From: Pestalotiopsis fici W106-1
Lineage: Eukaryota > Ascomycota > Sordariomycetes > Amphisphaeriales > Sporocadaceae
DNA: 64,000 nucleotides
Direction: 5' to 3'
Assembly (NCBI RefSeq): GCF_000516985.1
Contig: NW_006917094.1
Coordinates: forward strand, 3,224,001-3,288,000
Of the stretch, positions 32,282 through 45,560 are shown one piece after another. The notes beneath the pieces are model-generated. The model had not been told where the DNA came from and ran no database searches. It saw nothing but the letters and a program-made list of their open reading frames with translations. Position 1 is the first letter of the stretch. Each line of letters opens with the position of its first letter. The translations under genes were made by a program, and so were the position numbers.

Positions 32282-33454
32282 CTACCAGGCGGCATGACCG
32301 CCATCAATCCGCAGATCTGACCCAGTCATGAATCGGCTGGCATCGCTAAGCAAGAATACGGCGGCGCCGCGATAGTCTTCGGGCTTGCTAAGCTTGTTCA
32401 GCATGTTATGAGTTGGCCACTCCTTTTCGCGCTCAGGATACTGCACAAACAGCTTCTCAACCATCTCGGTGACGACTGAACACAGATATTAGCATAATTT
32501 GCATATAACCATTAATCGGAACAGTAAAAACATACTGTATCCAGGAGAGATGGTGTTGACGCGGATGCCATGCTCACCCCACTCGGAAGCAAGGTTGCGT
32601 GCCAACTGGATGACTCCAGCTTTCGAAGCATTATAGACCCTGGATCTGCGTTAGTCAATGGCTTTCTCGGGAGTTCGGGAAGGACTTACGGGCAGATCAG
32701 TCCACGGTTGGCAATCGTTCCGCTCATGCTAGCAATCAAGACCAGGCTTCCCTCTGTCTTTCTCTTGACCATTTGTCTGGCGACTGCTTGTGCCGTCATC
32801 AAAACGCCCGTCACATTGACACCCAGCATTCTGTCTGCGTCCTCTGCCGTATACTCCAATGCAGGCGTCTCCTGCTGGATGCCAGCCGCAGCGATCAAAC
32901 CGTCAATGTGTCCATGCTGCTCCGCAATTTCTTCGGTGATCGAATTGATGTGTTGGACACCTGTTCGCACATCAATTTGGTGATATGTCAGGGTGGTCTC
33001 CAACTCGCCAACAGCACGCTTGGCAACCTTTTCGTATTTGCTTCCAGCGCCTGGCTGAGGCTGGCGGTCAAACACGTGTACTGAGATGATTTTGTCAGTA
33101 TAATGGACATGCCTGGGATAGATTAAACCAACCTGCTGCTCCAGCCTCGAGCAAAGCCTCTGTCTGAACCAATCCAAGACCCTGCGCACCGCCAGACACG
33201 ATAATGACCTTGTCCTTGAGGCTGAATTCGGGCAACAGAGCTCTCGGGCTGTTTTTGATGGGTTCGCGATCCTGCTGTCTGGATGAGGACGAAAAGGTCC
33301 TGGGGAGGTAGCTCGACGAAGCGCCTGCTCTGCAAGATGCAGCAGCAGACAATCGAGGAATGGCACCTTGTGCCAATGTCAATCGAGGCGCTCGACGCAC
33401 CGATCGAACGACAGAGGAAGCTCCTCGAGCGAATTGTGGAGTGATGGCCGTCAT
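32282..33454 (-). CDS. Short-chain dehydrogenase/reductase with mitochondrial-type presequence
   Basis: Four exons (33454-33133, 33080-32690, 32639-32536, 32475-32282) encode about 336 residues. The first 70 or so are Arg/Ser/Ala-rich with almost no acidic residues, as in a mitochondrial presequence. The SDR domain follows: cofactor-binding [13 protein letters not shown], the acidic VHVFDRQ after beta-2, LIAAAGIQQ as the NAG-equivalent, catalytic Ser227 in IASMSG, and Tyr240/Lys244 in VYNASKAG. The end [32 protein letters not shown] is classical SDR. The long-chain variant resembles fungal sorbose/carbonyl reductases (Sou1-like). The substrate is unknown. All four junctions keep phase and restore conserved motifs. 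The sequence between Gly-rich motif and VHVF is continuous, so no deletion is apparent. Confidence 0.9.
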
Positions 33455-36230
33455 GGTGTGTCTGCAATGGTGGTGTGTGTACTGTGTTGCTCGCTGCTTC
33501 TTGGTGTTCTTGGTGTTTTCGTATGTGGAATAATGGGAAGGGAAAAGCAAGAAGAACAGTGAACTCGAGCCTTATCTTATAGAGAATTATAGTAGTGTGA
33601 TTCGAAGCTTCGAAGCACAGAACAGACAGGCAATTGGCAAGAAAGTAGTGGTTATTCACTGACGAGTGACTGGTGAAATGGTGGAATTGTTGGGATTGAA
33701 GCTCCTACGTGACGGGGGCTCAACTTTACATCATATATGGACTTCGGACTGACAGATCCGAGAACAGAGGCACCACAAAAGAACAGATCAACCGACGACA
33801 CAAAGGTGATTTCCCAGGTACTCAGACGTTGATCCGTAGCCCCTCCCCCGTACCTACCCTACTGCCAGACCCAGAATCCTCGATGCGGAGACAAATGACC
33901 CCAGGGTTCTGACTAGCAAGAGGGGCACAGAGTCTAGTAGGATAGAGGCAAGGTTATGAGGCAACTATTTTTTTTCCCTCTGTCTTTCTCTCTTCTGGAT
34001 CTAGCCTCAATCACCGTCACACCCGAAAAAAAGGTTGCTCATGGCTGGTTTGTAAGTGGCCTGGTCAGTATCTTTTGATATGGTATCAACTCGAAGTACG
34101 CACTCGGGAAGCACTCCGGTCATTCTTTCGAGGTCAGAATCTACTTTATTGGCTAGAATCTCGAAATGTGACAGATCCGGCAGCATGGGAGATTATACAG
34201 GTGTGCAGTGAATGATACCCTTGTTTGCCTCTCTTGATTGTTACTCATTTGCTTTGGCTAATTCCCTAATCAAGGCTGACACGGTCCAGCGTCTACCTAG
34301 ACGTGTCGTTGAATCACGAGTACATCACAAGTTCTGGCCACCAGCCCCGGATTGCCGTTTTCGGTAATCCCGGATGTGGAGATATGATGCCAAGCACTTG
34401 GATCCTGCAACGTTCAAGCCACTCGGCTACGAGATTGCCTTTTCACCTACCTAATAGTTATTCACTTGTAAGCTTGCTCCACCGTACAATGCTGCTTCTG
34501 CTATTTCCGTGTACTTGCTCGCTCGCTCACTCACTCACTCACTCGTACGTACTTGTAACTCGTCCGTGGGCCAGCCAGCCCAGAAAGCAAGAATGACTGG
34601 ACCACACGACGACCACAGAGCCCGCTTCTGGAAACGCTTCGTTATCTTGAATCAACTACACCCTCTTTTGGCTCTTCCTGCATATTCATCCCTGCGCGAG
34701 TCTTGTGCCGTTGACCAATGTCATACTCCCCGGTACCGCCAACAACTATCCCGTCCACAAAAGTCTTGTATGTGCTGGTTCCCCCACTGCATATAGAGGC
34801 TAGCATCATGGTATAGTCGATAGTTGGGGTCGGTTCCCCCGCAGCGAATCCCATCCCTGATTGGGCTTGTTCTCTTCTCTCTTTGGCCCAAACCAGCCTG
34901 CCAACCAACCACCCTGGTCGATATTTGTCGAGGTATGCCAATATCGACAGAATGCCATTGCAGCCGCTTGTCCAAGCAGCACACTGCGTAAGTCGATGGC
35001 GGCCTGGACCCAGAGGAAAACATGCAACCGCTCGGCAGGGACCCTGCTTTCGGTTTCAACGGTTTCTCCTCGTTTCTCGTGCCGCCCCTCGACACCACCA
35101 TCACCAGCTATCTGCTTGGAAGCCTGTTATCTTCCATTTTCAAGGAAACACAACATGAGCAACCGCCGTAGCATTTTCGCCATGACCCTTTCACCGTCAT
35201 GTCGTCCTACACCCTCTCCTTTATCATGTCTGTGAAAATCAAAGTCGTCATCATTGACTGGCCAAGCCAAACCAGCAAACCTCAACCCGTCCCAATGACC
35301 TTGTTGTGATGAGGCAATGTTTGTCACTTGCTTCTACTCCCTTGCCAGAATTACATGATGGCAATTGTATACATAGCTGAATAGCTCCGACAACGGCCCC
35401 TTGGACAATTATTCTTGCCCCTGAGGGGTCAATTCTAGACCTCATTCCCCCCCTTTGGACACCTTGTGACAAACAAGGCTCTCATCGTCTGAACAAGGGA
35501 GCGGCGTCATCGTGCCACACAGGGACCATCCGGAGGGGACGCCGTTGCAGATCCGCTCAAATGCGGCCTCGTCATTCCGCATTCTGGGATGGGACGGGAT
35601 CGATGGAACCCCCCCAAGGGTCGGCTACATATGGGCCAAGCCCTGCGTGAGCCTTCTTATAACGGCAATCATGATTATCAACACATCAGGTTTCGGATGT
35701 TGCAGAATTGTCCCTGTGATGTATGACCGGCATTCGTATTCGCTCTTGAACTCTATCCCTAATGATTCTTTTGCTCAGCGGCCCTGCCATGGCGGGCATC
35801 AAGCGAATACACACCAAGCTGATGTAATGGTAACTCCAATCTCAAAACCTCATATAACAACTTGGCATGACGAACTGCTGTCTACTTTGGTAATACTAAA
35901 CAATGTATGCATGTTCCCTCGAGTTTCTCGGTCAGAAAGAGCGTATATACCCTCTTTACGCATGCCAGTCCTATACTTCTGGCTGCTAAGCACCTCATTT
36001 ACCGATATTGACCCTGCTGAGCCAATCAAAATATCGCTACTGGCTGATTTCCAAGAACAAGGGTCGCATGCAGGTAATATGTTGAGGGCCAAACTAGGTA
36101 ACCGTATCATCGCATAGGTGATCGGTCGGCTATCGTCAAAAAAAGAAACTTGAGGCTCTTATACCCACTCATTTTGGGGGTGATTCGCCAATCCCACTCC
36201 CTCGCCCCCTCCCCTTCTTCCCTTGCAGCC
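33455..36230. other. 2.8-kb intergenic region, no gene supported
   Basis: Several open frames of 60-200 codons occur (the longest 35512-36117 plus) but none shows a domain, consistent codon usage or plausible splice partners. A CTCA tetranucleotide run lies near 34530. The leftmost part is the SDR promoter. Confidence 0.45.
34528..34546. repeat. Short (ACTC)n repeat
   Basis: Four to five CTCA/ACTC units following GCTCGCTCGCTC-type sequence. Located in an intergenic region. Confidence 0.6.
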
Positions 36231-38461
36231 CTATGCTCTGCCATCTCCCTCTCGTACGAAGATACCCGAGAAGTCTGCTGGGACTAGAACGGGTTCACCC
36301 TTGCCAATGGAATAGATCCCAAACATTGTGCCACAAAAGGCACCACCCACGGGTGGCATCGTAGTCAAGGCTACCGCTGGCACAGAAAACTCGAGTGGCT
36401 TGCTGTTGTGGCCTCCAGACTGCAAGGACAGGCGATACTCTCTTGGCCGTGCCTCAATCTTGAGCTCTGCTGTATCCGGGACCTCGGAGACCTCGGCAGC
36501 TTCTGTACTGCCGCCGTCTAGGTGGTCCTCGATCAGGGGCGCAGACCGATGTAGCACGCCGGGCTGCTGCTCTCCGGTCGTCGTTGTCAGCGTCGTCGGT
36601 TGGCAGCACACCACGGTCCTCACCCGCTGCCCATTCTGCAGCTGCACGAGCGCGATGCCGATGCTGGCGTAGGAATATTGGCTCCACCACAGCACGACGC
36701 CGGCCTCGTATCCCGTCTGGTCTGGTCTGAATTGCAGCTTGGCGTGGAACGTCTCGGTGTAGGACGATTGCTTTCGCAGGAGCATCGCCGGTGCCTCGGG
36801 CCAGGACAGATCGTAGCAGTTTCCGTATAGTCGAAGATGGCCTGGCCGTTCGGTCAAGCTATAACACTTTTTCAGGGGTGTATCTATATCATTGTTAATA
36901 GATAATAGCCAATGGTGACACGCGTGCTGTACTTACTTTTCTGGTACCAACCCAACTCGAGATCCTCTCTTTCTAAATCAGCACGCCACTTGACATCGCC
37001 AGACTTGACTTGCTCCAAGGCTTGTATCACCTGTCCTCTTCCCCTGGTTTCCAGCGTGATATTGCGGCCCTCATTGACAACAGGCCAATCGTCCACCCAG
37101 TCAACCTTGACCAAGAAGGTCTCCCGTCCCATCTGCGGTTCGAGAAACTCTTCTGTACCCGGGCCTTGCGGTCCTTGGTCTTTATGATCCTGGACTCTCA
37201 CCGGCCTGACTCCCAGAAAAACAGCCCACCACTCCCCGTCCCCGTCCTCAAACATGTCCACGTGGCCCGTCCGCTGAACCTCCTCCGTTGGGCCATTATA
37301 CCACAGCGCCTGTCCGCGGTCCTCCCAGGGCCCAAAGACACCACCGCCGCCGCCACGATCCGCCCGGCTGCGGAAGATCCACTCCTGGTGTCCCGCCTCG
37401 GTCCCGCCCTCGGCCGTGAGCAGGTAGTAAAAGGCGCCGCGGCGAAAGAGGTGCGAGCCCTCGGCGAGGCCGTACGGCGAGCGCCGGATCACGGTCGGTG
37501 CCGTCAGGGTGCGGCCCGTCGCCAGGTCGATCTCCGACACGTGGATGCCAAAGTCCTTTTGTTTGGATCCTGGCGGGCGGTCCTTGAGACGTGTGGTTGT
37601 GCTGAGATAGACTTTGGAAGTGGTTTCGTTCCAGAAGAGCTGTTTCATATTGTTATCGTTAAACTCATGCTTGGCTTTTTGTCATTGAAATACGATAGTG
37701 AGAAGATGGGTGGGACTCAGGAGTGTCTTGGGAGGGAAAACCTACGTCTTGATCAAACCCGGGATTATCAAAGTAGATTGGATCAGACCATGAATCCGAA
37801 TCCCAGATATTGTCCGTCCAAATATAGAACCCACGAGGGAAAATGCGTTCCTACATAAGTCAATGTCAATCTCATATTCAATCTTTTGTAAAGAACTTAC
37901 ATCAGCTGCTGGACGGTATCGTTGAAAAACGCCCGTTGCGAGGTAGAACCGTTTTTCATCCTCTCTATATCTGAGAGTGCTTGCCCAGCTCCCTGCACTA
38001 TACAAGATTTAAATATGGTCAGCCACTTTATTCTCGTGCAATCGGATTTTCTTAAGAAGTCTTGCGTGCAACATTCCAAGTATAGGCTTCCCTGCCCGTT
38101 TTCGATATTTCTTCCTCCGTTTCTCTCTCCCTAAAAATGAAAGAATTTCCTTAACAGTAATCTCTCAAGTATTTAGTAGAGTTCCAAAGCCAACATTATT
38201 AAAGAAATATTTAATTATAGGAAATAGTATAGCGGCATACCCAGGTTCCACAGTCCTCATCTCAACCTGACTCCTCCGCGTCAAGGCATGGCCAATAAGG
38301 TCCCAGTTGACCAGATCAGTAGAGTGATAGATGGCGCAACCAGGAAAGTACTCAAAGGTGCTCGTGCTGAGATAATAGTCCGTCGTTGCCTTGCCGTGAA
38401 CCACGCATATGGTTGGATCCGGGTTGAAGCCCCTAATGACTGGGTTCTGGAAAGTCGACAT
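36231..38461 (-). CDS. GH43 beta-xylosidase-like enzyme with C-terminal lectin-like domain, no signal peptide
   Basis: Five exons (38461-38241, 37997-37901, 37850-37746, 37639-36937, 36883-36231) encode about 592 residues. The N-terminal GH43 propeller carries the three catalytic acids: Asp15 in GFNPDPTICV, Asp139 in GFDQDLFW and Glu201 in GLAEGSHLF. MRTVEPGAGSWASTLRY and GFYIWTDNIWD are typical of GH43 subfamily 11 beta-xylosidases. The C-terminal 230 residues (LTERPGHLRLYGN, LLRKQSSYTETFHAKLQF, GYEAGVVLWWSQYSYASIGI) form the GH43_C2 jelly-roll that completes the active site in this group. It would release xylose from short xylo-oligosaccharides. The start MSTFQNPVIRGFNPDP leaves no room for a signal peptide, so the enzyme is probably intracellular. 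All joins are in phase. Confidence 0.9.
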
Positions 38462-39108
38462 TTGGCGTAGCTTGAGTTCTCTTCTCGTTTTGCACTTTAA
38501 TACTGGCTTGTGTTGAATTTTGTTTGACGGAAACGCTCAAAAGAGTAGATAGCATCAATATCCACACCGGAAAAGAATGATTGCTCATGGTGATGAGTAG
38601 ATTGGTTTAACGGGAGTATAGGAAGTAGAAATTGTGGATAAATCGGAGCATCGGCTAGTATTTCTCCATCAATCACATCCCATTGTTGCCTTGACCCGAG
38701 TTGTCGACACGCTCGCTGACAACTTCACTGAAAAGAAGATATGGAATGCCCACAGGTCAGATTCCCCGAGATCCGTCAGTCATATGATTGATCGATACCG
38801 TTTATATATTGTCATCATGATCGTATCACTAGTCTGTCTGTATTACTCCAATGACAGAACGTCCAGCAGAAATTCATGGTACGCCGACCAACAATTGCCT
38901 GAATCCTCGCCTGTGAGCCCATATGCCTTCCATCCTTGAGCTCCTGGGTATATAATATTTGCTCGGCATTTTCCACATGAATGATACATTTGCAATTTGT
39001 CTTTCCTTTGTCGAATCAAGTTTGCATCTTTCTGCTCAACCTTCTAACCGCCATTTGGTGAGAGGTCAATCACAGACACTATTATGAAACTGTCATAAGA
39101 ATCATCGC
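38462..39108. other. Intergenic, no gene seen
   Basis: Promoter side of the GH43 xylosidase gene and 3' side of the LMBR1-family gene. No notable structure. Confidence 0.5.
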
Positions 39109-40914
39109 CTAGTTGTGAGAGCCCTCCCCGTTACCAGACCCGGAGCCATTCGAAGCACCCGTCTTGCCTCTAATGTCCTGCCAGGTTGCACCGAACCTCC
39201 TCGAGGTAGAAGCAAGCAATCCTTCTTCCTCGTCAATTTCAGCGTCTTCATCAAATTCACTCAAGTTGAGCTTGGGCGTTCTGAACAAGCTTGTCAGAAA
39301 GACGATCAAGAAAATGGCCAAGAACGCAAATTGTGCCCAAAAGTCAATGGCTCCAAAGACGGGCCAGTTGAATGTGATCCGGTTGAGGAAAGAACTCATG
39401 AAAGTCGGGGTGCAAGTCTGCGTGCTGAAGTGGCGGTCGACCCATTCAGAACAAGGCTTGACTGCTTCTGGGTTCTTGCTGCAGTTTGGCTGTTCGTCAG
39501 CATGGCGTGGCGGCAGATCGCAAAACGTCTGCGTTCCAAAAGCAGCGTACTGCGGCGCAACAAGCATGACCACGGCGTAGTTGATGCCCAGGACGATCAG
39601 GGCCAGCAGTACAGCTGCCACGAGAAGAGCCTGAGGAGCGGTTCTGCCTTTGCGTATCTGGAAGATGCGGAGCCAAAGGAAGCGAATTCCAATCGAGGAC
39701 AAGCCAGCAATGGAGCTGCTGAAGAACAGGAAGACAAGCAGAGCCATTAGGATATAGTCGATGGGGAACGCGCGTGCCGACTGCACAAAAATCCAGTTGA
39801 TTGGCTGGAAAACGTTGATATGAGCAAGAATGTAGCCGCAGTGTTGCTTGCAGACCGAGTTGGCAGCCTTGTCGATGCCAGTGATAAGCATAGAGACCCA
39901 AGTCAGCAGAGCAACGAGAATCAACAGAATACCTCCGATGAGTTTAATTGGTCGGAAGATGGCGCATATCTTGGTCCATGTCCTGACGAGGAAACTCTGG
40001 CCCTCACCCTGAGCCTCAGCGGCAAGACGCTCCCTGCGAACAAGAGTACGTTCCTCCCGAGCCAGGGCATCCAGCTCACGTCTGTCCTTTTGGGGCATTC
40101 CATCAGCACGTCCAGCGTTGCGCATTTCAAGCTGTCTCTGTCGTTCCCGGTTCTGCTCAAGCTGTGATGCAGTATTCTCCGACAGTTGCGGTGCAGAGAT
40201 GGATGGAGCAGACTTGATGAACGAGACTGGGAGCAGTGCCAGACCAGCGCCAGTGTATAGCACGTACAGAAGCGTTCCCAGCGTGATCAAGAGACCAATG
40301 CCAAAGGTAAGAGCCTTTTCTCCATGGTTTTCGTCGAGGAGGCGCTTGAAAAAGTCGAGGTCAAGATGCTTTCCCTCTCGATTACCAGCAGCAGGCACGA
40401 AGAAACCAATCAAGAAGATAATAACAACGAGGAGAATAAAGGCAATTGTGTACTTGAAAGCGCCCCAGAGGCGACTTCCAAACGTCTGGTTACCCTCCTG
40501 CTCTTCAACCTCGTCGTACTCCTCGTACCAAAAGTACGAAAAGGGAATCACAACCAGACACAGTAGCGCATCAAAGCTGTAGAGGGAATAATATACAATT
40601 CTGAGAGTGTTTAAAATGTTGTGAATCCGCGTCGAAGTTGCCCAGTCCTTTTTGACACCCAGAGCAGTATCAGTTGTGGAGGAGACGAGCGCAATATCGA
40701 CAGGTAATAGCAGGATGGTGGCGAGGAGTGCAGTGAGACTGATCATGGTGACGGCGCTGACAACGGCTGAACGGTCGCGATGGGCCTGCCAGGTAAAGGT
40801 GACCAGGGCGCCGACGAACAGAGCCAAGACAACGGCAACAGCATAGGTGACCCAGATGAGGCTCGTCTGGACATATCCAGCACTGGCCATGGTGCCGACC
40901 ACGGCGGAAGACAT
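39109..40914 (-). CDS. LMBR1-family multi-pass protein (probable lysosomal/vacuolar cobalamin transporter)
   Basis: Single exon, 601 residues. About nine hydrophobic helices are visible, near residues 18-41, 52-75, 105-130, 152-175, 200-235, 322-345, 385-415, 428-455 and 525-548. A charged, Arg/Glu-rich cytoplasmic loop lies at about 245-315 ([23 protein letters not shown]-like). The helix pattern, length and segments such as [27 protein letters not shown] and [13 protein letters not shown] sequence fit the LMBD1 group, annotated in fungi as probable lysosomal cobalamin transporter. Fungi generally lack B12-dependent enzymes, so the real cargo is doubtful. [21 protein letters not shown] acidic dileucine-type segment near the C-terminus could be a vacuolar sorting signal. 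Confidence 0.87.
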   Translation of the reverse strand: MSSAVVGTMASAGYVQTSLIWVTYAVAVVLALFVGALVTFTWQAHRDRSAVVSAVTMISLTALLATILLLPVDIALVSSTTDTALGVKKDWATSTRIHNILNTLRIVYYSLYSFDALLCLVVIPFSYFWYEEYDEVEEQEGNQTFGSRLWGAFKYTIAFILLVVIIFLIGFFVPAAGNREGKHLDLDFFKRLLDENHGEKALTFGIGLLITLGTLLYVLYTGAGLALLPVSFIKSAPSISAPQLSENTASQLEQNRERQRQLEMRNAGRADGMPQKDRRELDALAREERTLVRRERLAAEAQGEGQSFLVRTWTKICAIFRPIKLIGGILLILVALLTWVSMLITGIDKAANSVCKQHCGYILAHINVFQPINWIFVQSARAFPIDYILMALLVFLFFSSSIAGLSSIGIRFLWLRIFQIRKGRTAPQALLVAAVLLALIVLGINYAVVMLVAPQYAAFGTQTFCDLPPRHADEQPNCSKNPEAVKPCSEWVDRHFSTQTCTPTFMSSFLNRITFNWPVFGAIDFWAQFAFLAIFLIVFLTSLFRTPKLNLSEFDEDAEIDEEEGLLASTSRRFGATWQDIRGKTGASNGSGSGNGEGSHN

Positions 40915-42184
40915 GGCGGTGGAGTAGTCGGCTCGTAAGTGTATGTCTCTCTGTCGGAAAGCAGTAATCGTGAACCGCGGTGTGCGTCGGACGTCTATGT
41001 AGCTTGGCTCTCAAAGCTGGCTTTGGAGATCTGTGCTGCGACAGTGGGCGGGCGCAGATTTACTGATCGATTCTGCGGGGTGGCGCGGGTGATGATAGAG
41101 AAGGAGGAGAGCACAGAGAGAAGAAAATAGGGCAAAATTCTACATTCCGCGGAATGGGAATGCTACATATTGTACGGGACTTTCTCTAAAACAGCTTGGG
41201 CGGGATCGAATCCTGAATGCTGCTGAGCTTCAGCTGCCTGCCGCATTAGCTCTCGCGTTGAGACGGACCCGTGACGTAACGTCCCAAACTTAGAGCCCCG
41301 CAGCTTGCATATGCCCCGATAAACTTGACAGATCTGGTCTCCAAAGGAGGGCGATCTCCCAAGGACCCGCCCGCCTCGACTTCATGTTCACTGGGACAAC
41401 CCCAGTAGCGTCACCAATATGGACTAGAATCAAGGCTGCTTCACATCTACTTTGAGGGGGGAAAAATAGCATGGCTGGTTATTGGTACGTCCTTTTCAAG
41501 ATTAAATTGAAAGAGAAAAAGAGAGGGAAAAAAAGTTAAAAAAGGAACGAAAAAAAGAGAAAAGAGAAAAGGGAAAGAAAAAGAGAGAGAAAAGATGGAG
41601 AGGGAAAGAGCAAAGATAAAGATAAAACCGAAATTAATATACGAATTAAAACATCTCTTATAAAATGGTATAAAGATTCAATTTAGGGAAATAATGTATA
41701 TTATCCTATGCTATCAGGCATATACAATAAGAGTTGTATTTAAACAAGGATAACATAATAGGAATTTCGGAAAAGGTCCATAGGAAATCACTCAAGCAGA
41801 ATTCACATCACAAGAAGTTATCAAGAGGAGATTAGAGTATTTGTTTATCAATCGTCACTTTCATTCTTTTCCTAATCTACAATGCGAGATGCGCTGGAGT
41901 AGGATGCGCGAACGAGTCGAGTCCACCGGATGACTCTGAAAAGGAATATATGACGTGCGGAAGGGATGTAAACGCCAGAACCCTGCAAGACTTTTTTGTT
42001 CGTTCGTGCTGTCTCGCTCATTACCAGGACGAGAGACAAGCCGGGAAATCCTTTTAACCCCCAGAATGCCATGTCTATCATTCATGAAGATGAGCCTCAT
42101 ATCATGACCGGTATGCAAAGATGCCCAGCCAGGCCCACCAAATCTCCCCGAAGGCCGAAAATCATTAAATTGTCATTGAGATGC
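40915..42184. other. Intergenic with a purine-rich/AT-rich island
   Basis: No gene seen. The centre (about 41500-41780) is a low-complexity stretch listed separately. The flanks are the LMBR1-family promoter and the SSB1 3' region. Confidence 0.5.
41500..41780. repeat. A/G-rich tract grading into AT-rich island
   Basis: Starts with an A/G-rich run (AAAGAGAGGGAAAAAAAG and similar, about 41505-41625) and continues as A/T-rich sequence to about 41780. The purine run resembles the tract beside the assembly gap. No terminal repeats or coding relic seen. Confidence 0.55.
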
Positions 42185-44405
<2,221 letters not shown>

Positions 44406-45560
44406 TTTGATTGATGTTTTTGGCCTAAGTGATAGATCTCTGAGGACGTATCGGGAGAGGAAGGAAGGTGAGAAAGGTGCTGAGGCTCAGAGGGCGTTTT
44501 TAATGGAGGGGGGGCAGGCCAAATTATTTTTTGGACCATCAACTTTTTTTTTTCTGCGAACGAATTTTCGCTGCGGGTGGGGCTGGTGGCAGGGCGGTGT
44601 GAGCCACTCAGAAGCGCTGGATTGAGACTAGTGGCCTCGGGGTTGTCAGGGTCTCTCAGAAATCCAATGCTTCTGCTGCCCGCTTGGCCCGCGTGGGTAG
44701 GAAGGTACGTGCCCGATCGCACAATGCTGTGCGCGGACCTTTACCAAAGTTGGGGGGCCCTGCAAATGGGAATCGCCGCTCAGCAAACCCGCAATCTCGA
44801 CCACGTCTAGTTTTTGATAGATATTTTTTTCTTTCTGCTTTTGCCGGACGACTCGTGGAGGCAAATCCGCCTGACTCTGCCCGCTTTTTGCTCGCTCTCT
44901 GTTCCGTTCACGGGCATAAGCGCCCGATGCCGCATCAACTTAATGTCGACCGAGCGGGCTGCCAAAAGAGCTCGGATTGGGCAACCGAGCATCTCCATAA
45001 ATCAGCAAGTAAACCACGGGTTTTCAATGCAACCAGTTTCATTATTAGGCATGAAAAATAAAGCAAGATAGACAAAGAGGAAAGAAAAAAAGAGGAAGAG
45101 AATGAAATAACAGTTAATCGTTTACTTCTCTTTCTACTTTTATATAAATACGTTTTCAAGAAAAATCTTTTAAAAAGAAATTTGAGCTTCTCCTTAAATG
45201 AGAAATGGTATATGTATCATATTCAATGGTCCGAGGAAATTATGTGCAACTTGTGAATCTCGTAAACCTGTTTGATTGCGGAATTAAGAATACTGTCTGA
45301 TGTGCAGCTATTACTTGGCTCGGCCAATATATCATAAAAATACATAACCGCCGGTGCATATTGGCCGAGCAATAACTTTTATAACATACAAGCAACAACA
45401 CCCAAAAGATAGCAATGACTAACGCCTACCACGCTATGAGCAAGCCATAGACTTCTGCCCCGACTCTTGTGTGGTCGCGATAGTCGATCTGAGGCATCAA
45501 ATACAAACTTATAAGTTCAAGTCCCCAGAAAGGTATGGTCTCGTGGCAACAATGAACCAT
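44406..45560. other. SSB1 upstream region and RSC4 3' flank
   Basis: No gene seen. The SSB1-proximal 500 bases are the likely promoter and leader. An A/G- and AT-rich stretch lies at about 45055-45200, and an inverted repeat at 45318-45370 is listed separately. Confidence 0.5.
45318..45370. repeat. 13-bp inverted repeat, 27-base spacer
   Basis: GCTCGGCCAATAT (45318-45330) recurs as its exact reverse complement ATATTGGCCGAGC (45358-45370). Similarity extends a few bases outward (TTACTTG versus TTATT). The GGCCAATA core contains a CCAAT box on each strand. It could be a small hairpin, paired CCAAT sites or a relic of a short element. Confidence 0.6.

Noticed and set aside
34861..35235. 124-codon open frame, plus strand
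   Set aside because: Starts like MGLFSSLFGP, but the remainder is Ser/Cys/Pro-rich without any fold-like pattern; overlapping frames of equal length exist on both strands.
35512..36117. 201-codon open frame, plus strand
   Set aside because: No recognisable domain, mixed composition, and no plausible promoter or splice context. Left as intergenic.
37010..37858. 282-codon open frame on the plus strand
   Set aside because: Antisense to the GH43 xylosidase exons, which carry catalytic residues and conserved joins. The translation has no recognisable content.
39115..39750. 211-codon open frame on the plus strand
   Set aside because: Antisense to the LMBR1-family gene; no domain, low-complexity polar sequence.
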